Shown here: positions 17,894 to 24,495 of the stretch, piece after piece
Position numbering within the stretch: position 1 is the stretch's first letter
Layout: every line of letters starts with the position of its first letter
Assembly (NCBI GenBank): GCA_029011315.1
Contig: JAQXLA010000017.1
Span: 62,001 to 126,000, forward strand
DNA length: 64,000 nucleotides
Direction: 5' to 3'
Source: Desulfovibrionaceae bacterium
Lineage (GTDB): Bacteria; Desulfobacterota; Desulfovibrionia; Desulfovibrionales; Desulfovibrionaceae
Translations under genes and position numbers: made by a program
The notes under the pieces: model-generated
Databases searched by the model: none
What the model was told of the DNA's origin: nothing
What the model saw: the letters and a program-made list of their open reading frames with translations, nothing else

Positions 17894-17956
17894 TTTCCAT
17901 TACGCTTTTAGAACTGTTGATGTCCCTGTGAGACATTGAACACCAAGGAGCTGATC

Positions 17957-19123
17957 TTGAATCACGATTTTTCCGACAATGCCTCAACGGATTATCTCCG
18001 TGAAGAGGATCTGCGCAAACGCATAGCCGAAGCCGCTGATGTGCTGTCGGACGAAACAGACTTTGCCCTGTGGCGTATACCCGGAGAAGATGTCCGTTTT
18101 GCCATGGGCAGTTCTTTGGAAAGCAATGGGCGAAATCCTGTCAACGCTCTTCTTGAAGGATCCGGATTCGTTCTGGCTCCGTTTACAACGGACTCCGATT
18201 CGTCACCCGTTTCCATTCTCCGATCCCAGAAGATGATCTGTGGCCTTCAAAACATTCTCGGCGTTCTGCTCCAATGCGCCTCTGATGGGACACACTGTCT
18301 GCATCACGACTCATTTCCTGATCATCTCGATGCGCTGCTCAATCAGGATCCTCTGCCAACTTATGTAAAAAAATTTCATGCCTTCCGAGATGCTCTCCGA
18401 TCCGGCAGATTCCTCAAACTTGTCCTTTCCCGCACATTGCATCTGCCATGCCGAATCTCTCCTGTTTCCGTTTTTTTCAAAGCCTGCAATCTGTATCCTA
18501 AAGCGATGGTTTCCCTCTGCCGAATGAAAAAAGCCGGCACGTGGCTTGGAGCTTCTCCAGAAATTCTTCTGGAAGGAGACGGCACGCGCTGGCACACAAT
18601 GGCACTGGCCGGAACCATGCCGTCAGGCACAATGGATCCATGGAGCGTAAAAAATCGTAGAGAACAGGCCTATGTTGCTGAATATATCCGCAAAAAACTG
18701 AAAAACTTGGGAGTATCTGCTCTTGAGGAACAGGGTCCATGTACCATTGCCGCAGGACCAGTACAGCATCTGCGCACGGATTTCTTCTTCACGCCTCTGA
18801 AGAATGTCCGACTCGGCGATATCGTCCAGGCTCTTCATCCAACTCCTGCCGTCTGCGGGCTTCCGGAACAGGAAGCCTCGGCATTCATTCTGCAGCAGGA
18901 GGGTTCTTCCCGGCGATACTATTCCGGTTTTCTCGGCCCATTCGATGAAACAGGCCGCACCAATCTGTACGTCAACCTGCGCTGCATGGAATTTACTCCC
19001 GAAGGCGTTATTCTGCATGCCGGAGGCGGCATTCTTCCGGCTTCAGAACTGCGATCCGAATGGGATGAAACCTGTCACAAGATGAAAACCATGCTTCGTC
19101 TTCTCAAACCTGGAGCGTGCTGA
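17957..19123 (+). CDS. menF: Isochorismate synthase (MenF)
   Basis: Converts chorismate to isochorismate, the entry step of the o-succinylbenzoate route to menaquinone. The 388-residue protein carries the chorismate-binding fold: LKLVLSRTLHL, KKAGTWLGASPEILL and MALAGTMPSG in the middle, and HPTPAVCGLPEQEA, SRRYYSGFLGP and HAGGGI towards the C-terminus. Related enzymes (TrpE, PabB, salicylate synthase) share this fold; adjacency to menD and menC decides for MenF. The start is TTG at 17957 because AAGGAG lies exactly 6 nt upstream. The stop overlaps the menD start (TGATG). Confidence 0.9.
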   Translation: MNHDFSDNASTDYLREEDLRKRIAEAADVLSDETDFALWRIPGEDVRFAMGSSLESNGRNPVNALLEGSGFVLAPFTTDSDSSPVSILRSQKMICGLQNILGVLLQCASDGTHCLHHDSFPDHLDALLNQDPLPTYVKKFHAFRDALRSGRFLKLVLSRTLHLPCRISPVSVFFKACNLYPKAMVSLCRMKKAGTWLGASPEILLEGDGTRWHTMALAGTMPSGTMDPWSVKNRREQAYVAEYIRKKLKNLGVSALEEQGPCTIAAGPVQHLRTDFFFTPLKNVRLGDIVQALHPTPAVCGLPEQEASAFILQQEGSSRRYYSGFLGPFDETGRTNLYVNLRCMEFTPEGVILHAGGGILPASELRSEWDETCHKMKTMLRLLKPGAC

Positions 19124-20838
19124 TGTATTCCGTAAAACCTGCCGTTGCCGAACTGATTGCTCTGTTAAAAGCCCACGGTGTCACCCACGCCGTTATTTGT
19201 GCGGGCTCCCGGAGTGCGCCTCTGGCGCACAGTTTCGCAAACTGTCCGGATTTGCATTGCCTGCCCATGACTGATGAACGAAGCGCAGCCTTTACAGCTC
19301 TCGGCATCAGCGAAGCTTTGGGCAAACCGACAGCGATCTGCTGCACATCCGGATCCGCTCTTCTCGATATCGCTCCCGCCGCAGCGGAAGCATTTTACCG
19401 GCATATTCCGCTCATCATTATCTCTGCTGACCGTCCCGCAGCCTGGATCGGCCAAATGGATGGACAGACGATGATTCAGCCTGGAGCCCTGCATCATGTG
19501 GTACGCCGCGAGGTCTTTTTGCCGGAACCTCATGACATGGAAAGCTCCTGGTTCTGCAATCGACTGATTAATGAAGCATTGCTCTGCTCCCGTGAGGGAG
19601 AAGGCGGCCCGGTTCATATCAATATCCCTTTATCCGAACCGCTTTTTGACATGAGCCTTGCGCAGCTTCCCTCTGTACGGACTATACGGAGGGATGATGT
19701 TTCCCGAACTTTCTGCACAGAAGCCATGCTGCATGAATGGCAAAACTCAGAACGCCCCCTTATCATTCCCGGACAGCTTCAGCCCAATCACGGCATGACT
19801 GAAATTCTGGCAAGACTCGCCGAATCAGGATGCGTTATCGCAGCCGAGCATCTGTCCAATACCTGTGAAATTCGAAGACATCAGAACGTAATCGGACTGA
19901 CGGAAACCATTTTGGCGGCACCAGACTGCGATCCTTTCAGCGTCAGAGGGCTTCAGGCTCCAGATTTTGTTCTGACGTTCGGAGGTCATATCGTCAGCAA
20001 ACGCCTGAAGCTGTTTCTTCGCGGACAGACACCATTTACGCATTGGCACATCGATATGGATGGCGGCAATGCTCCGGATCTTTTTCGTTCGCTTACCAGG
20101 GCTGTACGAGGCAATCCCCGGGATATTCTGGAAGATCTGTTACAGACGCGGCGAACGCATACGGATGAAACCTTTGCGCGAGGCTGGAGCTGCCGCAACG
20201 ATGCTGCCCAGCATCATCTTGACAGAGAAGATGACAGCGTATTCTCCGATATCGGCATCATGCGTCGCTTCATCCGTCATTTGCCTGAGGGATGCATGCT
20301 GCATCTGGCAAACAGTTCTCCCGTCCGCAATGCGCAGTTTTTCACGCTGCCGCAGGATACGCACGTGTCATGCAACCGCGGCATCAACGGCATCGACGGC
20401 TCTCTCTCCGCAGCCGCAGGCTATGCGACTGTTTCAAACCGTACGGTGTTCTCGCTCATAGGGGATCTGAGCTTCTTCTACGATCGCAATGCGCTGTGGC
20501 GGGAAACCGTTCCCAATAACCTCAGGATTCTTCTCTTCAACAATGGAGGAGGCGGCATCTTCCACATGCTTCCCGGTCTGAATTCCGAACACCGCAACCG
20601 ATTCATTGCCGGATCCAATACCATGAAGGCTGAAAAAACAGCTGAGGAAGCCCATATGACCTACCTCCATGCGGAAAACTATGACGCTCTGGAACAGGCT
20701 TTGGCGCATTTTTGCAGTGAAAAAGATGAACCTATGCTGCTGGAAACGACAACAGATATTACGGCTTCAGCCGAAGCCGCAAAAAAAGCAGTCCGTTTGG
20801 CCGCTCTTGCGGGAATGACTGCATCAGGGGCTGAATAA
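19123..20838 (+). CDS. menD: 2-succinyl-5-enolpyruvyl-6-hydroxy-3-cyclohexene-1-carboxylate synthase (MenD)
   Basis: Thiamine-diphosphate enzyme joining isochorismate and 2-oxoglutarate in menaquinone synthesis. Its 571 residues match the family. The catalytic Glu lies in TDERSAAFTALG near residue 50, the Mg/ThDP-binding segment begins GDLSFFYDRNALW near residue 448, and NNGGGGIFHMLPG follows. The ATG at 19123 overlaps the menF stop and has GGAG 7 nt upstream; an in-frame GTG six bases earlier is less likely. Second gene of menFDC. The usual MenH hydrolase gene is not between menD and menC. Confidence 0.93.
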   Translation: MYSVKPAVAELIALLKAHGVTHAVICAGSRSAPLAHSFANCPDLHCLPMTDERSAAFTALGISEALGKPTAICCTSGSALLDIAPAAAEAFYRHIPLIIISADRPAAWIGQMDGQTMIQPGALHHVVRREVFLPEPHDMESSWFCNRLINEALLCSREGEGGPVHINIPLSEPLFDMSLAQLPSVRTIRRDDVSRTFCTEAMLHEWQNSERPLIIPGQLQPNHGMTEILARLAESGCVIAAEHLSNTCEIRRHQNVIGLTETILAAPDCDPFSVRGLQAPDFVLTFGGHIVSKRLKLFLRGQTPFTHWHIDMDGGNAPDLFRSLTRAVRGNPRDILEDLLQTRRTHTDETFARGWSCRNDAAQHHLDREDDSVFSDIGIMRRFIRHLPEGCMLHLANSSPVRNAQFFTLPQDTHVSCNRGINGIDGSLSAAAGYATVSNRTVFSLIGDLSFFYDRNALWRETVPNNLRILLFNNGGGGIFHMLPGLNSEHRNRFIAGSNTMKAEKTAEEAHMTYLHAENYDALEQALAHFCSEKDEPMLLETTTDITASAEAAKKAVRLAALAGMTASGAE

Positions 20839-20842
20839 AATC

Positions 20843-21925
20843 ATGCTTTGGAAAACTGCCATTATTCCTTTTTCCGTTCCCTTTAAGGAACCTGCCAGAA
20901 CTTCCAGAGGCGTTTATCATAAACGCAGGGTTCGTTATATTCTGATTCAAAACGATGCCGGAGCGTTCGGCATTGGAGAATGTGCGCCGCTGGAAGATCT
21001 GAGCTGCGATGCAGGACCGGAATATGATCAGCGTCTTATCGCAGCCTGCCGCGCTTTTTCAGAATCCGGAAGCATCGATGATGCCGTACCTGCTTCACTG
21101 CCTTCTGTTCTATTCGGTCTGGAAACGGCCATGGCTCACGCAAAAGCCGGAACGGTGCGTTTTTTTGACACGCCGTTTTCACGCGGAGAGCAGGGCATTC
21201 CCATTAACGGATTGATCTGGATGGGCAGTTTTGATGAAATGCTCCGCCGTTTGGAGAACAAGCTCGCCGAAGGCTTCAGGTGTATCAAGATCAAAATAGG
21301 CGGTATTGACTTTGATCAGGAATGCGAACTGCTGCGCCGGATCAGAGAACGCTACCCCGATCCGGAAACTCTCGAACTGCGTCTTGACGCCAACGGATCA
21401 TTTTCTCCGGAAAACGCACTGCATCGTCTGGAACGTCTCGCCACATACAGGCCGCATTCCCTGGAACAGCCTGTCCGGCAGGGACAATGGAAAATCATGG
21501 AGAAAATCTGCCGGGAATCTCCCATTCCCATAGCGCTCGACGAAGAATTGATCGGCATCAATACGCCGGAAGAACGGCATGCGCTGATCAGTTCCATCAA
21601 ACCAGACTATCTGGTGCTGAAACCTTCTTTGCACGGAGGCATGAGCGGATCCGCAGCCTGGATCAGGGAAGCGCAGTCGTCAGGCGCAGGATACTGGATT
21701 ACCAGCGCACTCGAAACCAATGTTGGGCTGAATGCCATTGCTCAATGGACAGCGGCCTTTGGCAGCAGCATGCCACAGGGACTGGGAACCGGCCTGCTGT
21801 TTACTGAAAATATCAACGGCTTTCCCATTTTTATCAGAGGAAGCGAACTTTACTGCCGCGCAGACGGAGCAGAACCGACTTTTTCCTCCATATTAAGCCG
21901 ACAGAGTGCCATGATTGCACGTTGA
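20843..21925 (+). CDS. menC: o-Succinylbenzoate synthase (MenC, enolase superfamily)
   Basis: Dehydrates SHCHC to o-succinylbenzoate. The 360-residue protein has the enolase-superfamily layout: a capping domain (about 1-100), the catalytic Lys pair in CIKIKIGG near residue 155, metal ligands in LRLDANGSF, SLEQPV and ALDEEL, and the second Lys in YLVLKPSLHGG. N-succinylamino-acid racemases share this fold; linkage to menF and menD decides. It starts 4 bases after menD. The remaining genes (menE, menB, menA) are not in the window. Sequence composition drops in G+C right after its stop. Confidence 0.9.
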   Translation: MLWKTAIIPFSVPFKEPARTSRGVYHKRRVRYILIQNDAGAFGIGECAPLEDLSCDAGPEYDQRLIAACRAFSESGSIDDAVPASLPSVLFGLETAMAHAKAGTVRFFDTPFSRGEQGIPINGLIWMGSFDEMLRRLENKLAEGFRCIKIKIGGIDFDQECELLRRIRERYPDPETLELRLDANGSFSPENALHRLERLATYRPHSLEQPVRQGQWKIMEKICRESPIPIALDEELIGINTPEERHALISSIKPDYLVLKPSLHGGMSGSAAWIREAQSSGAGYWITSALETNVGLNAIAQWTAAFGSSMPQGLGTGLLFTENINGFPIFIRGSELYCRADGAEPTFSSILSRQSAMIAR

Positions 21926-21995
21926 TTATGCTATGTCCAGCATAAACATGATATACATTTACTATATTAAATTTAGAAACTAAGGAATTTTACTT

Positions 21996-22229
21996 ATGGA
22001 TGATTTTGCAAAAGAGCTCGAGCTTGATGATGACTGTGGCGAGACAGCAGAGTTTGACGACTATGATGATGACCTATCTAAAAAAGGCTATACCGCTGAT
22101 GGATGCTGTCTTAATTCGTTAGGCATGGAGCTAGGACTTGATGGCTGTGGCCTGACAGACGACGAAAAAGAGGTCTTCTGTTCTTATAAGGGAAGGTATT
22201 ATCAAATAAATAAGAACCCCATTAGCTGA
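21996..22229 (+). CDS. Small acidic Cys-containing protein, function unknown
   Basis: A 77-residue ORF with AAGGA 9 nt before the ATG. The protein is very acidic (runs such as EFDDYDDD), with Cys at residues 14, 37, 38, 51 and 62 and repeated LGMELGLDGCGL-type hydrophobic patches in the middle. No signal peptide, helix or known family was seen. It lies in AT-rich DNA just upstream of the IS element, with different composition from menC. It could be an antitoxin-, anti-restriction- or inhibitor-like acidic protein, but nothing in the sequence proves this. The ribosome site and biased composition make a real gene likely. Confidence 0.55.
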   Translation: MDDFAKELELDDDCGETAEFDDYDDDLSKKGYTADGCCLNSLGMELGLDGCGLTDDEKEVFCSYKGRYYQINKNPIS

Positions 22230-22267
22230 CAAAGAGATACGTGTTCCCTGTTTATTTTATATTTCTA

Positions 22268-22284
22268 GGGCGTGTCTGCAAACC
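22268..22284. repeat. Left terminal inverted repeat of the IS
   Basis: GGGCGTGTCTGCAAACC, preceded by the putative target duplication TA (22266-22267). Confidence 0.9.
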
Positions 22285-22402
22285 TGAAAAAGTTTCCAAC
22301 AGCCCAAAAATTTTCTGAACCTCCAAAGCCCGAAATTGGTGATTCCGCCTGATTCGTAGGCGAAAACGCCGGAAACGGCCCTGGCTTCCCTTTAAGATTC
22401 AA

Positions 22403-22445
22403 AAAGTGGTATACTGAAGTATGGACTACTGCAGTATACCACTTT
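22403..22445 (+). promoter_or_regulatory. Perfect 14-bp hairpin with the transposase start codon in its loop
   Basis: AAAGTGGTATACTG (22403-22416) is fully complementary to CAGTATACCACTTT (22432-22445). The 15-base loop contains ATG at 22421. In insertion sequences such hairpins hide the start codon when transcription enters from outside, limiting transposase synthesis; that role is inferred here. Confidence 0.75.
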
Positions 22446-23179
22446 CTCTATAGCAGCGAATCAAGGAAATCCTGCCGACTGAAGGTTCCCCAAAGGGTGG
22501 ACGCCCTTGTGGGGAGCTGCTGACGTTCATTACCGCCTTGCTCTGGATACTCAAGACTGGCGCGCCTTGGCGAGCTCTTCCTGAGCGTTTCGGTTCCTGG
22601 AAAACAGTCTATTCTCGCTTCCGTCGATGGCTTGCCAGAGGCTATTTCGATGCCATGTTTAGCTTCTTTACAGCTACAGAATCAGACCTCGAAACAGTGA
22701 TGATTGATGGTAGCTATGTCCATGTACACCAGCACGCATCAGGAGCAAGAGGCGGTAGCGCAGGACAAGCGATCGGCGTGAGTCGCGGAGGCAAAACTAC
22801 CAAAATCCATGCAGTAGTAGATGCGCTGGGTAATCTGCTGAAATTCGTGATTACCGCTGGCAACGTGTCAGACTATCGGGAGGCAAACGGTTTGTTGGAA
22901 GAGTTCCATGACTGCGAAGTGTTGGCAGACAAGGGATATGACAATGCTCCACTGGTGGAGCAGCTTGAGGAACAAGGCTGTACAGTTGTCATTCCTTCGC
23001 GGTCGATGCGACTACAACCTCGACCATTCGATAAATACGCCTATCGTGGACGACACCTCATCGAAAACTTCTTCCAAAAAGTGAAAGCTTATCGCCGGGT
23101 GGGTACTCGGTACGATAAGCTTTCGAAAGTGTTCGGTGGGTTTGTGACGCTGGCGGCGGTGTTTATTTGGCTACATTAG
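22421..23179 (+). pseudogene. IS5-family transposase with an in-frame amber codon
   Basis: DDE transposase. Starting at ATG 22421 the frame reads ten codons (ending in PLSL), hits TAG at 22451, and then continues without interruption as QRIKEILP, KGGRP, LLWILKTGAPWR to the stop at 23179. IS5 relatives have a Trp at about this point, so a TGG to TAG change is the simplest explanation. The catalytic residues remain: Asp in MIDGSYVHVHQ, Asp in LADKGYDNAP and Glu in HLIENFFQKVKAYRR, followed by RYDKL. A shorter product from TTG at 22538 (213 residues) would keep these but lose the N-terminal DNA-binding part. There is no frameshift of the two-ORF IS427 kind. The 3' end overlaps the NYN gene by 17 bases. 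Confidence 0.8.
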
Positions 23180-23978
23180 TAGTTGCTACTTCGTTTGATA
23201 TTTTTTCTCTTATTTTATTACGAAGTCTCTTTTTTTCTTCATTGCCAAGCATTCTTTTCATTGTACTTTTTGCAATATATAGTATTTCTTTATCTATATC
23301 TTGAGGTATATACATTTTGCTTGTTGAAATTATTACCTTTTTGGACTCGTCAAGTTTTTCAAGTATATTATCTACAAGTCTGTCTATCGACGGAGGCTCT
23401 TCTGGTGTATTATTATTAACAACGATAGTCTCTTTTGCATCTACTCCATGAGCAAAACTTTCAATTTCGTTTCTGCTCCATTCCCTATTCTGGTCAACTT
23501 CTTCGCATAAAACAGGAGAGGAAGCTTTCGAGCTGTACATTTCGAGTCTATGTATTCTTACACCTAATGCCTGAGCTGCTGAAATTCCAGGTACCAAGTC
23601 TGCATCACCTGACAAAATAAGGGCGTGCGTTATGGCTTTATTTTGTGCAAGAGAAATAAGATCAGACATCAAAAGGCCATCAACACCTTTCTGTTGGCCT
23701 TCTTTGTTTATACTTCCATAACGCATTTTGATATCATCAAGTTTACAAATGGCACGATGTTGTTCACTCGGAACTCCATTAGCTCCAACCCCATCATACC
23801 AGTATATACGCAACATAGAACAAGTAGGAAATTGTTTTTCAACCTCTCTAAGTAGAGATTCACGCATAAGTTCTGCATTTAGAATAATATCTTCACGCTT
23901 TTTTCTCTCACTAAATAATATATGAGATACTTGAATCCAAAAATATCCTGCATCTACGAATACAGCAACGCGCTCCAT
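23163..23978 (-). CDS. NYN-domain (LabA/DUF88, PIN-like) putative ribonuclease
   Basis: NYN domains are Mg-dependent PIN-like nucleases, mostly acting on RNA. The 271-residue protein shows the acidic active-site pattern: VAVFVDAGYF (Asp9), QKGVDGLLMSDLISLA in the middle and LILSGDADLVPGISAAQALG, all within residues 1-165. A linker follows and then a basic helical C-terminal part containing IPQDIDKEILY and EKKRLRNKIREKI, found in other LabA-type proteins. The ATG at 23978 follows GGAG by 8 nt; an in-frame start 33 bases upstream lacks a better site. The gene is clearly AT-richer than the chromosome, lies inside the IS ends, and its final codons run antisense into the transposase gene. Confidence 0.85.
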   Translation of the reverse strand: MERVAVFVDAGYFWIQVSHILFSERKKREDIILNAELMRESLLREVEKQFPTCSMLRIYWYDGVGANGVPSEQHRAICKLDDIKMRYGSINKEGQQKGVDGLLMSDLISLAQNKAITHALILSGDADLVPGISAAQALGVRIHRLEMYSSKASSPVLCEEVDQNREWSRNEIESFAHGVDAKETIVVNNNTPEEPPSIDRLVDNILEKLDESKKVIISTSKMYIPQDIDKEILYIAKSTMKRMLGNEEKKRLRNKIREKISNEVATTNVAK

Positions 23979-23996
23979 TTCAATCACTCCATAAGG

Positions 23997-24050
23997 GAAG
24001 AAGCCTCCCAAAAGAGAGGCTTCTTCTAATTAAAAGTGTCTTTGGGACAC
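23997..24050 (-). promoter_or_regulatory. Two hairpins in the leader of the NYN gene
   Basis: GAAGAAGCCTC / GAGGCTTCTTC (23997-24007 and 24016-24026) is a perfect 11-bp stem. GTGTC / GACAC (24036-24040 and 24046-24050) is a smaller one. Both lie between the NYN promoter and its ribosome site and lack a T run on either strand, so leader structure or translational control is more likely than termination. Confidence 0.5.
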
Positions 24051-24101
24051 CGAGGTAACATCAATAAATCTGAAATTTTCAAAAAATCTTCAGATAAAAT
24101 T

Positions 24102-24130
24102 TAAATATACGCTAATCTTCAGAATGTCAA
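24102..24130 (-). promoter_or_regulatory. Promoter of the NYN gene with repeated TTCAGA half-sites
   Basis: On the minus strand: TTGACA (24130-24125), then TATATT at a 15-base spacing or TATTTA at 17. Three copies of the half-site TTCAGA/TCTGAA surround it (24069-24074 inverted, 24089-24094 and 24118-24123 direct). AATCTTCAGA occurs twice, 29 bases apart. This suggests an operator for a regulator bound around -10. Confidence 0.55.
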
Positions 24131-24422
24131 GACTACTCTAGTCGATGATAAGCAAAACAGATTATGATCCAGCCATAACAATATTTTGGGTAGCATCTCC
24201 TCTAACCAAGGATAACGTGGCAGGAAGTGCTACCAACACTCCTTCCCCTTTTTAAATAGTGTTAATATTGTTGGCTGTCAATCAGAGTGTTTAGCCACTG
24301 CTGGAAACTTTCTCTCGCAAGGGCTTTCTTTTTGTTGAATCCCACTTGGTCAAGGAAGGCTGCTTGCCGACATAGTTTAACTCAAAAGCCCCGCCTGATT
24401 TCTCAGTCGGGGCTTCGTTTTT
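24131..24422 (+). ncRNA. Candidate structured non-coding RNA inside the IS element
   Basis: About 290 bases without a convincing ORF but dense in helices. GACTA/TAGTC forms a 5-bp hairpin (24131-24143). A junction is closed by AGCC+AACAATATT (24171-24185) pairing with AATATTGTT+GGCT (24264-24276), with only a 2-base bulge. Inside, GGTAGCA/TGCTACC (24189-24195 and 24228-24234) and AACACT/AGTGTT (24235-24240 and 24258-24263) abut each other and the closing stem, giving a compact three-way junction. Then come CAGAGTG/CACTGCTG (24283-24303), GCAAG/CTTGC (24317-24321 and 24363-24367), and a final GC-rich terminator. No known RNA class was recognised. Plus-strand orientation is inferred from the terminator; no clear plus-strand promoter was found. 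Confidence 0.45.
24386..24422 (+). terminator. Intrinsic terminator at the end of the structured segment
   Basis: AAGCCCCG / CGGGGCTT (24386-24393 and 24408-24415) with inner CTGA-tttc-TCAG, followed by CGTTTTT on the plus strand. The other strand also has a T4 run, so it could act in both directions. Confidence 0.7.
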
Positions 24423-24433
24423 GGGCAGAGTAG

Positions 24434-24450
24434 GGTTTGCAGACACGCCC
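24434..24450. repeat. Right terminal inverted repeat of the IS
   Basis: GGTTTGCAGACACGCCC, the exact reverse complement of the left end, followed by TA (24451-24452). Confidence 0.9.
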
Positions 24451-24451
24451 T

Positions 24452-24484
24452 AAAAAAAGGGCATCTTCCGATGCCCTTTTTTTT
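24452..24484 (-). terminator. Intrinsic terminator of lysC
   Basis: A7-GGGCATC-TTCC-GATGCCC-T8 palindrome, active in either direction. It begins at the base pair where the IS ends, so the element lies directly against the lysC terminator. Confidence 0.9.
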
Positions 24485-24495
24485 AGCTGAACAGA

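Larger units (their letters stand above)
22268..24450 (+). mobile_element. IS5-family element (IS427-like) with passenger NYN gene and structured non-coding segment
   Basis: Bounded by perfect 17-bp inverted repeats GGGCGTGTCTGCAAACC (22268-22284) and its complement (24434-24450), each flanked by TA, the short duplication typical of the IS427 subgroup. At 2183 bp it is about twice the usual size for that group. The left part holds the transposase frame. The right 1.27 kb holds a NYN-domain gene on the opposite strand and a structured region ending in an intrinsic terminator. No inverted-repeat copy lies just after the transposase stop, so the extra DNA is inside the ends, as in transporter-type ISs with passenger genes. 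An alternative is two IS copies with one reduced to its end. Confidence 0.8.

Noticed and set aside
23180-23240. Second right-end inverted repeat directly after the transposase stop
   Set aside because: Searched for the sequence GGTTTGCAGACACGCCC here by eye; nothing similar is present, so the IS was not closed at about 0.9 kb.
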